NCBI GenBank assembly: GCA_036732005.1
Contig: DAINDF010000001.1
Location: 1 to 64,000 of the forward strand
From: UBA1926 sp036732005
GTDB taxonomy: Bacteria > Planctomycetota > Phycisphaerae > Phycisphaerales > UBA1924
DNA length: 64,000 nt
Direction: 5' to 3'
The notes under the pieces were generated by a model. The model searched no databases. It saw only the letters and a list, made by a program, of their open reading frames with translations, and was not told the DNA's origin. A program made the position numbers and the translations under genes. The stretch's first letter is position 1. Each line of letters starts with the position of its first letter. Positions 51,668 through 59,627 of this stretch are shown here, one piece after another.

Positions 51668-53077
51668 TCACCCGATCCGCTCTCGCCCGTTCATATAGGG
51701 CCTCAGCGGCGGCGGGATGGTCACCGACCCGTCGGCGTTCTGGTGCATCTCAAGCAGCGGGATCAGGATGCGCGGGCTGGCGGCTACGGTGTTGTTGAGC
51801 GAATGGCAGAAAGTTGTCGAGCCCCGGCCCGCATCGCCCCCGGGCCGATACCGCATGTTCAGCCGGCGGCACTGATAGTCGTAGAGCCGGCTCGCCGAGT
51901 GCGTCTCGCCGAAATCCCCCGTGGGGCGCCCGCCCGCGTCGAGCGGGCCGCGGCCCGGCATCCAGCACTCGATGTCGATCATGTCCGCGTTCTTCGGCCC
52001 GAGGTCCGCGGTGCAGCACTGCAGCAGGCGGTACGGGAGGCCCAGGCTCTGGAGGAAGCCCTCCACGAACCCGATCATCTTCTGGTGCCAGGCCCGGCTT
52101 TCCGCCTCGTCGGCCCGGCAGATGACGACCTGCTCGACCTTGTCGAACTGGTGGATCCGGTACAGCCCCGCGGTGTCCTTCCCGGCGGCGCCGGCCTCGC
52201 GGCGGAAGCAGGTGGACACCGTGACATACCGCAGCGGCAGGGCCGCCTCATCCAGGATCTCCCCCTGGTGCACGCCCATCAGCCCGACCTCGCCCGTGCC
52301 GGTCAGGAACAGGTCGTAGCCCGAGCCCCGCGCGGACTCTTCGATGTGGTACGCCTGCTCGCGCCCGGCCGGGAAGAAGCCCGTGCCCACCATCGCCTCT
52401 TCTCGCACGATCACCGGCACCGACATCGGGGTGAACCCGTTGGTCTCGGCCATCATGTCGAAGGCGTACCGGAGCACGGCGTTGTGCAGCCGCATCCCGT
52501 CGCCGGTGAGGATGTACGACCGCGTGCCCGCGAGCTTGACGCCCCTCGGGAAGTCGACCAGGCCCAGCGCCTCGCAGAGTTCCAGATGCGTCCGGGGCGG
52601 GAAACCGCGGTTGGCCTCGAAAGATTTGCCGCCGTCCCACCCCTCGGGCCCCCACCGGCGGATCTCGACATTGTCCTCGGCCGAAGTCCCGAGCGGCACA
52701 TCCGGGTCCGGCGGGAGGGGGATGGTGAGCAGCAGCGCCTCGAGTTCGGGGGTGATTTCCGCGATCCGCTGCTCCAACTCGTGGATCTGCTGCTTGAGGC
52801 GGGCCGGCGCCGCCTTGATCTCCTCGATCTGGGCTTCGATCCGCGCCTTGTCCGCCCCCTCGGCTTTCTTCAGGGCGCCCGACAACTGCCCGATCCGGGG
52901 GCCGGTCTCCTTAGCGAGCCTGTTCTGCTCGGCCCGCAACGCCTCCTGCTCGGCGAGCAGTTCTCGGCGGGACGCGTCGAGCAAGAGAACGCGGTCGATG
53001 TCGACCGGCATCTGCTTCCTGGCGCAGCCTTCACGGTAGCGGGCGGGGTTGTCACGCAGGTCTTTGAGGTCGATCAT
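51668..53077 (-). CDS. serS: Seryl-tRNA synthetase
   Basis: 469 aa class II synthetase. N-terminal tRNA-binding coiled-coil arm at about 30-110 (IDLKDLRDNPARYRE start, then long charged helices). Motif 2 FRREAGAAGKDTAGLYRIHQF and motif 3 NNTVAASPRILIPLLE (split here as found) are intact, with the serine-binding residues in TGTGEVG. It starts at 53077; a TACACT hexamer lies eight bases upstream. It is divergent from the FHA-PilB gene. Confidence 0.96.
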   Translation of the reverse strand: MIDLKDLRDNPARYREGCARKQMPVDIDRVLLLDASRRELLAEQEALRAEQNRLAKETGPRIGQLSGALKKAEGADKARIEAQIEEIKAAPARLKQQIHELEQRIAEITPELEALLLTIPLPPDPDVPLGTSAEDNVEIRRWGPEGWDGGKSFEANRGFPPRTHLELCEALGLVDFPRGVKLAGTRSYILTGDGMRLHNAVLRYAFDMMAETNGFTPMSVPVIVREEAMVGTGFFPAGREQAYHIEESARGSGYDLFLTGTGEVGLMGVHQGEILDEAALPLRYVTVSTCFRREAGAAGKDTAGLYRIHQFDKVEQVVICRADEAESRAWHQKMIGFVEGFLQSLGLPYRLLQCCTADLGPKNADMIDIECWMPGRGPLDAGGRPTGDFGETHSASRLYDYQCRRLNMRYRPGGDAGRGSTTFCHSLNNTVAASPRILIPLLEMHQNADGSVTIPPPLRPYMNGRERIG

Positions 53078-53085
53078 GGGAGCAG

Positions 53086-53091
53086 AGTGTA
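53086..53091 (-). promoter_or_regulatory. -10 hexamer of serS (near-leaderless)
   Basis: TACACT on the minus strand, eight bases before the serS ATG. No ribosome binding site is seen. Confidence 0.45.
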
Positions 53092-53154
53092 GGGTGGGAT
53101 CCCGCATCCTCCGCCGCCGGGGCGAGTACCATACCCATCCTCCCGGGGTCGGGG

Positions 53155-54822
53155 GTGGATACGCGAGGGGCGGTGGTGGCGGACAACCCTGAACTCCAGA
53201 TCCGGCTCTCGGACGGGCGGGGCAGGCCGATCAAACTGGGCGAAGAGCCCATCACGATCGGGCGACACCCGGACAACCGCCTGCGCATCAAGGACGACAT
53301 GTCCAGCCGGCATCACTGCGTGATCGAGCCCGCGGCGGACATCGGGCCCGGGGTGTTCCGCCTTCGGGACCTCGGGAGCAGGAACGGGACCAAACTCAAC
53401 GACATGAAGGTGACCGAGTCGGTGCTCTCGCCCGACGATGTCATCACCATCGGGAAGCTCTCATTCCGGGTCGAGGCGGTCGGAGCCGGGGCGCCGCTCG
53501 CGTCGCGGCGCCGGGTCTCGGCGGCGGCCGAGTCGATCGACACCGACGCGGCGCCCTGGATGCTCGAACTCAAGGAGATTCTCCGGTCGTTCGAGAGCCG
53601 GGGTAGCAACGACGAGACGCTCAAACTCATCGACGCCCGGGGCGTTGATTCCGACTCGCTCTCCGGCGCCGGCGCCGGGCCGCAGGCCGCCCGCGCGCTG
53701 CTCCGTGTCGCCAGCCGGACCGCGTCCACCGACATCCACCTCGAGCCCAAGGGCGACGGGTTCCACTGCCGCATGCGTGTCGACGGGACGATGGTCTGGA
53801 TCTGCGAGCTCCCCCGGAAGGTCGCCGAACTACTCCAGGGCGTGATCAAGACCGGCTGCCAGATGCAGGCCGCCGCCCGCGATGCCGTGCAGGAGGGGCA
53901 TTTCTCCTGCCGCTTCCCCGACCGCCGGGTGGAATACCGCGTCAGTTTCACCCCGAGCGTGCACGGGCAGAAGATGGTCATCCGCGTGCTCGACCAGCGC
54001 GGCGTGCCGACGGCGATCGACGACCTCGGCATGCTGCCGTACATGACCGAGCGGATCAAGCGCGTCACCCGCCTCGACGCGGGCATGCTGCTCGTCTGCG
54101 GGCCGACGGGCTCGGGCAAGACGACGACCCTTTATAACTGCCTCCGCGAGATCGACCGCGACGCGCGCAATGTCGTCACCATCGAGGACCCCGTTGAGTA
54201 CCAGATCGACGGCGTCACGCAGATGCCCATCGACGAGCGACAGGGCAACACCTTCCACACCCTGCTCCGCAGCGTGCTTCGGCAGGATCCCGATGTCATC
54301 CTCCTCGGCGAGATCCGCGACGAGGACACCGCCCGCACCGCCATGCAGGCCGCGATGACCGGGCACCTCGTCTTCTCGACCGTGCACGCCAAGGACTCGA
54401 TCGCCGCCGTCTTCCGCCTGCTCGACCTCAAGGTCGAGCCGTACCTCGTCGCGAACAGCGTCAGCCTCGTGCTGGCCCAACGCCTCGTCCGCCTGCTCTG
54501 CCCGGCGTGCAAGCGCGAGGTGCCCGCCCCCCCGGGCCTGCAGAGCCGGATGGGCAAGTTCGGGCAGGGCGTCACCCGGACCTACGCGGCCACCGGCTGC
54601 AAGGCCTGCCTCAAGACGGGCTACCGGGGCCGACAGGCGCTGTTCGAGTTGCTCGATGTCAACGACGAGCTGCGCGATGTCATCCTGGGCAACCCCAACA
54701 TCCAGGCGATGAAGAAGGTCATCGCCGAGGGGCTCTTCACCACGCTCGAACAGTTCGGCTGGAAGCTCGCCGCCGAGGGGCTCACCAGCGTGGACGAGGT
54801 CGAGCGGGTTTCCCCCGCCTGA
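53155..54822 (+). CDS. FHA domain fused to a PilB/GspE-type secretion ATPase
   Basis: 555 aa. N-terminal FHA domain (about 14-108, with IGRHPDN, SSRHH and GSRNG), a phosphothreonine-binding fold. Residues from about 170 form the type II secretion / type IV pilus assembly ATPase: the SRTASTDIHLEP motif, Walker A GPTGSGKT at 316-323, the Asp box TIEDPVEY, Walker B ILLGEIRD, the His box, and the zinc tetracysteine (CPACKRE, then CKACLKTGYRGR). The usual N1 domain is replaced by FHA. GTG at 53155 is taken as start, but in-frame GTGs at 53173 and 53176 are possible, preceded by GAGGGG. No pilin or secretin gene is adjacent. Confidence 0.92.
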   Translation: MDTRGAVVADNPELQIRLSDGRGRPIKLGEEPITIGRHPDNRLRIKDDMSSRHHCVIEPAADIGPGVFRLRDLGSRNGTKLNDMKVTESVLSPDDVITIGKLSFRVEAVGAGAPLASRRRVSAAAESIDTDAAPWMLELKEILRSFESRGSNDETLKLIDARGVDSDSLSGAGAGPQAARALLRVASRTASTDIHLEPKGDGFHCRMRVDGTMVWICELPRKVAELLQGVIKTGCQMQAAARDAVQEGHFSCRFPDRRVEYRVSFTPSVHGQKMVIRVLDQRGVPTAIDDLGMLPYMTERIKRVTRLDAGMLLVCGPTGSGKTTTLYNCLREIDRDARNVVTIEDPVEYQIDGVTQMPIDERQGNTFHTLLRSVLRQDPDVILLGEIRDEDTARTAMQAAMTGHLVFSTVHAKDSIAAVFRLLDLKVEPYLVANSVSLVLAQRLVRLLCPACKREVPAPPGLQSRMGKFGQGVTRTYAATGCKACLKTGYRGRQALFELLDVNDELRDVILGNPNIQAMKKVIAEGLFTTLEQFGWKLAAEGLTSVDEVERVSPA

Positions 54823-54920
54823 CCGGCCCGCGCCGCCACAGACGACACCCTGCATCCGCCCGGGTCAGGCGGGCGATCCCGTCGACAGGTCCGGTGTTCG
54901 CCGCCCACAGGAGCCCCCGC

Positions 54921-55841
54921 ATGCGCGCCGCCTGCCTCGCGATCGCCATCTCCGCGTCGATCTCCCAGACTCCGGCCATCCCATCGGTCGAGGAGCGGCT
55001 TCAACTCGTCCCGGACCGAATCCTCACCGGCTTCACCGAGCCCGACGCGCCATCGCTCTGGGAAACCGTCAACGACGGCGTGATGGGCGGCCGGTCGCGC
55101 GGCGGCCCCTCGTTCGCCGAAGGCCGGCTCACCTTCTCGGGGGTCACCAACACCAACGGGGGCGGCTTCTCCTCCATCCGCACCCGCCCGCGCGATTGGG
55201 GCCTCGCAGACGCCGAGTCACTCCTTCTCCGCGTGAAGGGCGACGGTCGAACCTACATCGCCTCGCTGTCGACCTCGGCGCTCGTCGGCGGATTCCCGGT
55301 CAACTACTGGGCCCGCTTCGCGACCAGCCCCGAGGGCGCGTGGCAGACGGTGCGGATCCCGCTCCGCGACTTCCGCCCGACCTTCTTCGGAGAGGACATC
55401 ACGGGCCGAGCCCCGGAAATCGACCCCGCCCAGGTCGACACCATCGGGATCTTCATCTACGACAAGAAGGACGGCCCATTCCGCCTCGATGTCGAGTGGA
55501 TCGGCATGGCAGGCGATGAGCCCGGGTCGACGGCTCAGGCGGCAGGCGAGACCCCGGAGCTCACCGACATGACCGCCGCGGCGGGAGTCCTTGAGGCCGC
55601 CATCGAGCGGGGCGTGCCGAGATTCAATCGAGCCGACCCCGGCGCATGCGCCGACATTTATGAGATCGCGATTCTCGGTCTGGTTCGCAGACCCGCGGGC
55701 CTTCCGCCCAGTGCCCTTCGGGCTCTTGAAGAGGGCCTCCGCCGTGGAGCGGCCGCGCCCGACCCGTCCTCCCGCGCGTGGGCCTACCGTCTCGCGATGG
55801 ACTCCGCGCTGTCGCTGCTCGCCGTTGAAGTGAACCCGTAG
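54921..55841 (+). CDS. CIA30-domain protein
   Basis: 306 aa. AGGAG before the ATG at 54921 and an N-terminal hydrophobic segment (MRAACLAIAISASISQT), so probably exported. Residues about 45-200 match the CIA30 (complex I intermediate-associated protein 30) beta-sandwich: WETVNDGVMGGRSRGG, FSGVTNTNGGGFSS, VNYWARFAT and TIGIFIYDKK. In bacteria this domain is a ligand-binding jelly roll of unclear role. The C-terminal ~80 residues are helical. It lies 98 bases after the FHA-PilB gene. Confidence 0.85.
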   Translation: MRAACLAIAISASISQTPAIPSVEERLQLVPDRILTGFTEPDAPSLWETVNDGVMGGRSRGGPSFAEGRLTFSGVTNTNGGGFSSIRTRPRDWGLADAESLLLRVKGDGRTYIASLSTSALVGGFPVNYWARFATSPEGAWQTVRIPLRDFRPTFFGEDITGRAPEIDPAQVDTIGIFIYDKKDGPFRLDVEWIGMAGDEPGSTAQAAGETPELTDMTAAAGVLEAAIERGVPRFNRADPGACADIYEIAILGLVRRPAGLPPSALRALEEGLRRGAAAPDPSSRAWAYRLAMDSALSLLAVEVNP

Positions 55842-55873
55842 GCCGCGATCACCCACCCCGAAGAGGCGTCCCG

Positions 55874-56212
55874 ATGCACCGGAATACCGTCGTCCTCGGC
55901 TCCCTGATGATCATCCTCGGCGTCGTGGCTTACCTCGCGAGCGGCATGGCGAGCGCCACCGCGCTCATCCCCGCCTTCTTCGGCCTCCCGATCGCGGCCC
56001 TCGGGCTCCTCGCCTCCCGCGCCCGCCGCGGCACCCTGATCGCCGTGACTGCGCTCGCCGTCTTGGGCGCTCTGGGACCGCTCGGGCGGATCATCCCCAT
56101 GGCCGCACAGGGCAATCTCCAGATCAACGCCGCCCTGCTTGTGCAGGCGGCGTTCATGCTGCTCGCCGTCGCGACGGCCGTGCTGGCGATCCGGGCACTT
56201 CGGGCCCGGTGA
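55874..56212 (+). CDS. Small four-helix membrane protein
   Basis: 112 aa with four hydrophobic segments. The start has a GAGG site. It follows the CIA30 gene by 32 bases and may be co-transcribed. No family recognised. Confidence 0.65.
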   Translation: MHRNTVVLGSLMIILGVVAYLASGMASATALIPAFFGLPIAALGLLASRARRGTLIAVTALAVLGALGPLGRIIPMAAQGNLQINAALLVQAAFMLLAVATAVLAIRALRAR

Positions 56213-56223
56213 TCTGTGTCACA
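56208..56223 (+). promoter_or_regulatory. CRP/FNR-like inverted repeat
   Basis: GGTGA-N6-TCACA, nine of ten positions matching the CRP consensus TGTGA-N6-TCACA. The overlapping CTGTGT-C-ACACAG at 56214-56226 is itself a perfect palindrome. It overlaps the stop codon of the membrane-protein gene and lies 93 bases before the next gene. Confidence 0.35.
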
Positions 56224-56240
56224 CAGCGCGGTCGGAATTG

Positions 56241-56273
56241 CGTGGAAACCCTGATAGAGACCGGGTTTCCACG
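56241..56273 (+). terminator. Strong hairpin between two genes
   Basis: Perfect 11-bp stem (CGTGGAAACCC / GGGTTTCCACG) with an 11-base loop. It sits 28 bases after the membrane-protein stop and 42 bases before the next start. It may terminate the upstream transcript or structure the leader of the downstream one. Confidence 0.5.
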
Positions 56274-56315
56274 GCTCGATACTCCTTCCTCGCCTTGGAA
56301 GGAGCCTCGAGTCCG

Positions 56316-56684
56316 ATGTCCGATATGGAGAACGCCAGCAATCCTCTCGCCTGCCTCTTCGCGATCGCCGTCGAGTTCGGAGGGATCGCCGAGCCCCCGA
56401 GCCCCGAGCACGAGGTTCCCCTCACCCAATGCCGGGCCCTACTCCGGTCAGAGGCGGCGGACTACTCGACCGTGGTCGAGGTCACCTCACTCAGCCGAGA
56501 TACCGCCACCGTCCAATACCGAGGCGAGCTCAGCCCGACCGGGCCCGCGACGCTCGTGTGGCTCAACTCACGCCGCCCGCACCCGGAACTGGCGATGACC
56601 GTCGCCGAGGCCGTGGTCGCCGGCCCGGGGCTCTGGCGCCTCCGCCTGACCGCGGCGGCCTGTTCCTGCCCGACCGAGGCCTGA
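56316..56684 (+). CDS. Small protein of unknown function
   Basis: 122 aa, no signal or membrane segment. Start at 56316 (MSDMEN) follows AAGGAG at 13 bases; a second ATG three codons in is closer to optimal spacing. The second half is strand-rich with RDTATVQYRGELSPTGPATLVWL, possibly a PilZ-like barrel, which is uncertain. It ends 10 bases before the convergent SPFH gene stop. Confidence 0.55.
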   Translation: MSDMENASNPLACLFAIAVEFGGIAEPPSPEHEVPLTQCRALLRSEAADYSTVVEVTSLSRDTATVQYRGELSPTGPATLVWLNSRRPHPELAMTVAEAVVAGPGLWRLRLTAAACSCPTEA

Positions 56685-56694
56685 TCGCCCCGGC

Positions 56695-57813
56695 TCAGCC
56701 CCGCGCCGCGCCGCACTGCCCGCAGAACTTCGCGTCCGCGGCGACGGGGCTGCCGCACCCCGTGCAGAACGCCCCGGCCGCTTGCTCGGGCTTCGGGGCC
56801 GCGAGCGGCTTCCCGCACGCGCTGCAGAACTTCCCGGGCGGCACCGCCACATTGCAGGCGGCGCACACCACGCCCGGCGCCGCCGGCGTGAGCACCTCGC
56901 CGCCCTGGCGGTCTTTCACGAGCATCTGCGCAAGCCCGAAGCCGACGCCGAGCCCCGCGCCGCCGAGCAGCGCCCCGCCCTCGCCGCCGCCCGCACCGCC
57001 ACCGCCGCCCTTGGCCATGCCGTCGCCCGCGCCCATCATCGCCTTGCCCGCGGCGAATTGCTGATAGCCCTGCACGCCCCCGACCGTCCTGAGGTACGCC
57101 GCGTCGGTGTAGAGCTTTTTGAGGTTCTCCGCGTCCTGCTCATCGATCGCGATGACAAAATTGCCGAGCCGCACGACCTCGAGGCCGTACGAGGCGACAT
57201 GCCCGGTGATGCCCGCGAGCACCTGGTGCTCGAGCTCTTCCGTGTAGGCGCCGCTCGTGACATCGAGCAAAGGCCACTTGTTCTTGACGAGCAACTCGGC
57301 GATCCGGTCGCGGATGAGCTTGAGCACCTGCTCTTTCATCCATGTGCGGACCAAGTACGACTCGGTCCGCCCCATGCCGACCAGCCCGACGATCAGCCGC
57401 TCCGGGTCCACAACGCGGAACGAGAACTCCCCGTGCACCATGGTCTCGACGGGGATCCCGCTCTTGGGGTCCTCCACATGGCCGATCCGCCCGCCGAACT
57501 TGACACCCGTGTGTTCGCGGATGTTGACAAAGAAGACCTCGGCGATGAAGACATTGCCGCCCGTAAACCGGTCGACGAGGTCAGAGAGGAACGGCAGGTT
57601 CGCCGAGTCGAGCGTGTGCCGCCCGGGGCCGAGCGTCGCCACCGCCTTGCCGTCACGGAAGAAGACCGCCTTCTCGTCGGCCTCGACCGTCAGCAGCGAC
57701 TTCATCGGGATGGTCGGGTCCGGGTGCTTCCAGACGACATGCGGCTTCGCGTCGTCCGGGCGAGCGATCATCATCTCGCGGACGCCGCGCTTGAACCACT
57801 CTCCGATTCCCAT
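56695..57813 (-). CDS. SPFH-domain protein with two zinc ribbons
   Basis: 372 aa. The N-terminal ~230 residues are an SPFH/band-7-like domain (VVWKHPDPTIPMKSLLTVEADEKA at the start; helical region with LKLIRDRIAELLVKN). A Gly/Ala-rich linker (270-300) leads to two zinc ribbons: CAACNVAVPPGKFCSACGKP and CTGCGSPVAADAKFCGQCG. Proteins of this type are annotated 'virion core protein-like' and travel with zinc-ribbon proteins. The start at 57813 has GGAGGGG. No transmembrane hairpin is visible. It diverges from a zinc-ribbon gene 102 bases away. Confidence 0.88.
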   Translation of the reverse strand: MGIGEWFKRGVREMMIARPDDAKPHVVWKHPDPTIPMKSLLTVEADEKAVFFRDGKAVATLGPGRHTLDSANLPFLSDLVDRFTGGNVFIAEVFFVNIREHTGVKFGGRIGHVEDPKSGIPVETMVHGEFSFRVVDPERLIVGLVGMGRTESYLVRTWMKEQVLKLIRDRIAELLVKNKWPLLDVTSGAYTEELEHQVLAGITGHVASYGLEVVRLGNFVIAIDEQDAENLKKLYTDAAYLRTVGGVQGYQQFAAGKAMMGAGDGMAKGGGGGAGGGEGGALLGGAGLGVGFGLAQMLVKDRQGGEVLTPAAPGVVCAACNVAVPPGKFCSACGKPLAAPKPEQAAGAFCTGCGSPVAADAKFCGQCGAARG

Positions 57814-57915
57814 GTGTCCCCTCCGCGCCAGAAGCCCGCGAAACCCGTGGGGCCCGATCACCAGCAAGCCCCGTACCATGTTAGCAATTCCATCCCCCGG
57901 GTTTCAGTCCAGCGC

Positions 57916-59088
57916 ATGAAACACGACGACACGAGCGACAATCAGGCCGACGCCGAGATCGAATCGGAGCACGAGGAGGCCCTCGCCGAGTCGTCCTCCG
58001 CCGCGAGCCCGGACCTCCGGTTCCGGTGTGAGAACTGCGGCGCCGACATGCGCTGGGACCCCGACGCCGACGCGCTGCACTGCGAATACTGCCGGCACAC
58101 CGTCCAGGTCCCCCGGGCCGAGGGGACGATCCTCGAACGACCGCTCTCGGAGGCGGGCGCCGCCGCCCGCGGGCTCGGGCTCGACCGACGAGTTGTCCGC
58201 TGCGACACCTGCGGCGCCTCCGTCTCTCTCGACACCGGGGCAACCGCCGACGCCTGTGTCTTCTGCGGCTCCCCGAGCGTGCTCGCCCAGGAGGCGAACC
58301 GCAACGCCATCCGCCCGGAGTCGGTTATCCCGCTCGATATCGGCAAGGGCGAGGTCGAGCGGGCGTTTCGCAAGTGGCTCGGCGGCCTCTGGTTCAGGCC
58401 GAGCGCTCTCAAGAAGGTCGGCCGATTCGACGCGATCGGGATCTATGTGCCGTTCTGGACCTTCGACTGCCGCGTCCATTCCGACTGGTCCGCCGACGCC
58501 GGCTACTACTACTGGGTCACCCAGACCTACTGGGCCACCATCAACGGCAGACGCGTGCGGCAGACCCGGCGTGTCCGCAAGGTCCGATGGGTCCCCAAGT
58601 GGGGCTCCCGCGACGACGCGTACGACGACATCCTGATCTCGGCCACCCTCGGCAAGCCGAACGAGCTCGTCTCGGGGCTGGGCCCGTTTGATCTCGCCGC
58701 GTTGGTCCCCTATCGCCCCGAGTACCTCGCGGGCTGGCGTGCCGAGGAGTACCAGATCGATCTTGAGTCCGGGTGGTCGCACGCCCAGCGGATCGTCGAA
58801 GCGGAACAGGAACGCCGCTGCGCCGGCGACATCCCGGGCGATACCCACCGGTTTCTCCGCGTCGCCAACACCATCTCCGCCGTGCACTGGAAGCACATCC
58901 TCCTCCCGATCTGGTCGCTCCAGTACCGCTTCCGCGGCAGGACCTACACCGTCCTCGTCCACGGGCAGACCGGGCGGGTCGTCGGCCAAGCGCCGCTGAG
59001 TTGGGTCAAGGTCGTGATCGCGGTCATGGGCGGGCTCGCCGTCGTCGGCGTCGGCGCCGCGGCGTTCCTCGCGGCGCAGCCGCATTAG
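57916..59088 (+). CDS. Zinc-ribbon membrane-associated protein
   Basis: 390 aa. After an acidic, disordered ~30-residue start, two zinc ribbons appear: CENCGADMRWDPD...CEYCRH (about 38-62) and CDTCGASVSLDTG...CVFCG (about 95-117), of the TFIIB/RNA-polymerase-P type. The middle (about 140-350) contains WTFDCRVHSDWSADAGYYYW and repeated Trp/Arg pairs with no known enzyme motif. A single C-terminal helix (VIAVMGGLAVVGVGAAAFLA) anchors it in the membrane. ATG at 57916 is the likely start. Divergent from the SPFH gene, a pairing seen repeatedly for these families; it overlaps the convergent GNAT gene by four bases at the 3' end. Confidence 0.8.
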   Translation: MKHDDTSDNQADAEIESEHEEALAESSSAASPDLRFRCENCGADMRWDPDADALHCEYCRHTVQVPRAEGTILERPLSEAGAAARGLGLDRRVVRCDTCGASVSLDTGATADACVFCGSPSVLAQEANRNAIRPESVIPLDIGKGEVERAFRKWLGGLWFRPSALKKVGRFDAIGIYVPFWTFDCRVHSDWSADAGYYYWVTQTYWATINGRRVRQTRRVRKVRWVPKWGSRDDAYDDILISATLGKPNELVSGLGPFDLAALVPYRPEYLAGWRAEEYQIDLESGWSHAQRIVEAEQERRCAGDIPGDTHRFLRVANTISAVHWKHILLPIWSLQYRFRGRTYTVLVHGQTGRVVGQAPLSWVKVVIAVMGGLAVVGVGAAAFLAAQPH

Positions 59089-59627
59089 ACCGACGCCGCG
59101 TTCCCCACGGCCCCGCCCCCGACGAGCACCTTGCCGAAGATCATCTTGTCGTCGCCCGGCTGATAAAAGTCGACCATCCTCGCCTCGAGCGTGTACCCCG
59201 ATCGCTCATAAAACCGCCGGGTGGGCTCATACTTCGCCAGCGACGAGGTCTCGATGTACATGCGGCGACCCCCGACCGACAACGCCGCCCGCTCCGCCCG
59301 CGCCAGCAGCACGCCGCCCACGCCGCGCCGCTGCACGCCGGGGTCCACGACAATCCAGTACAGATCGAAGCTGCCCACCGTGCACGGGATCGGCCCGAAA
59401 CACGCGTACCCGAGCGGCTCCCCCCCCGCCCTATCCGCGAACACGAACTCGTACCCACTCGCGGGCCCTCGCTCAAGCCGCTCACGGACCAGTTCGCACG
59501 CGACCTCGACCTCATCATCGCGGAAAAACCCGGTCGCCCGGGCCATCCGCCGCACCGCGGCCTCGTCCCCCTCGCGGGGCCGATCGCGAAATCGGATCGG
59601 GTCGGGCGCCGCGGTTTCCCCGCTCAT
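59085..59627 (-). CDS. GNAT family N-acetyltransferase
   Basis: 180 aa, last gene of the six-gene overlapping minus-strand operon. The acetyl-CoA loop VDPGVQRRGVGGVLL is present at about 93-107 (the family RxxGxG/A pattern), followed by YERSGY, the C-terminal motif B. The start ATG overlaps the stop of the GNAT-deacetylase fusion by four bases (ATGA). Given kamA in the operon, acetylation of beta-lysine (as AblB does) is a plausible job, but the sequence is not specifically AblB-like to the eye. Confidence 0.85.
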   Translation of the reverse strand: MSGETAAPDPIRFRDRPREGDEAAVRRMARATGFFRDDEVEVACELVRERLERGPASGYEFVFADRAGGEPLGYACFGPIPCTVGSFDLYWIVVDPGVQRRGVGGVLLARAERAALSVGGRRMYIETSSLAKYEPTRRFYERSGYTLEARMVDFYQPGDDKMIFGKVLVGGGAVGNAASV

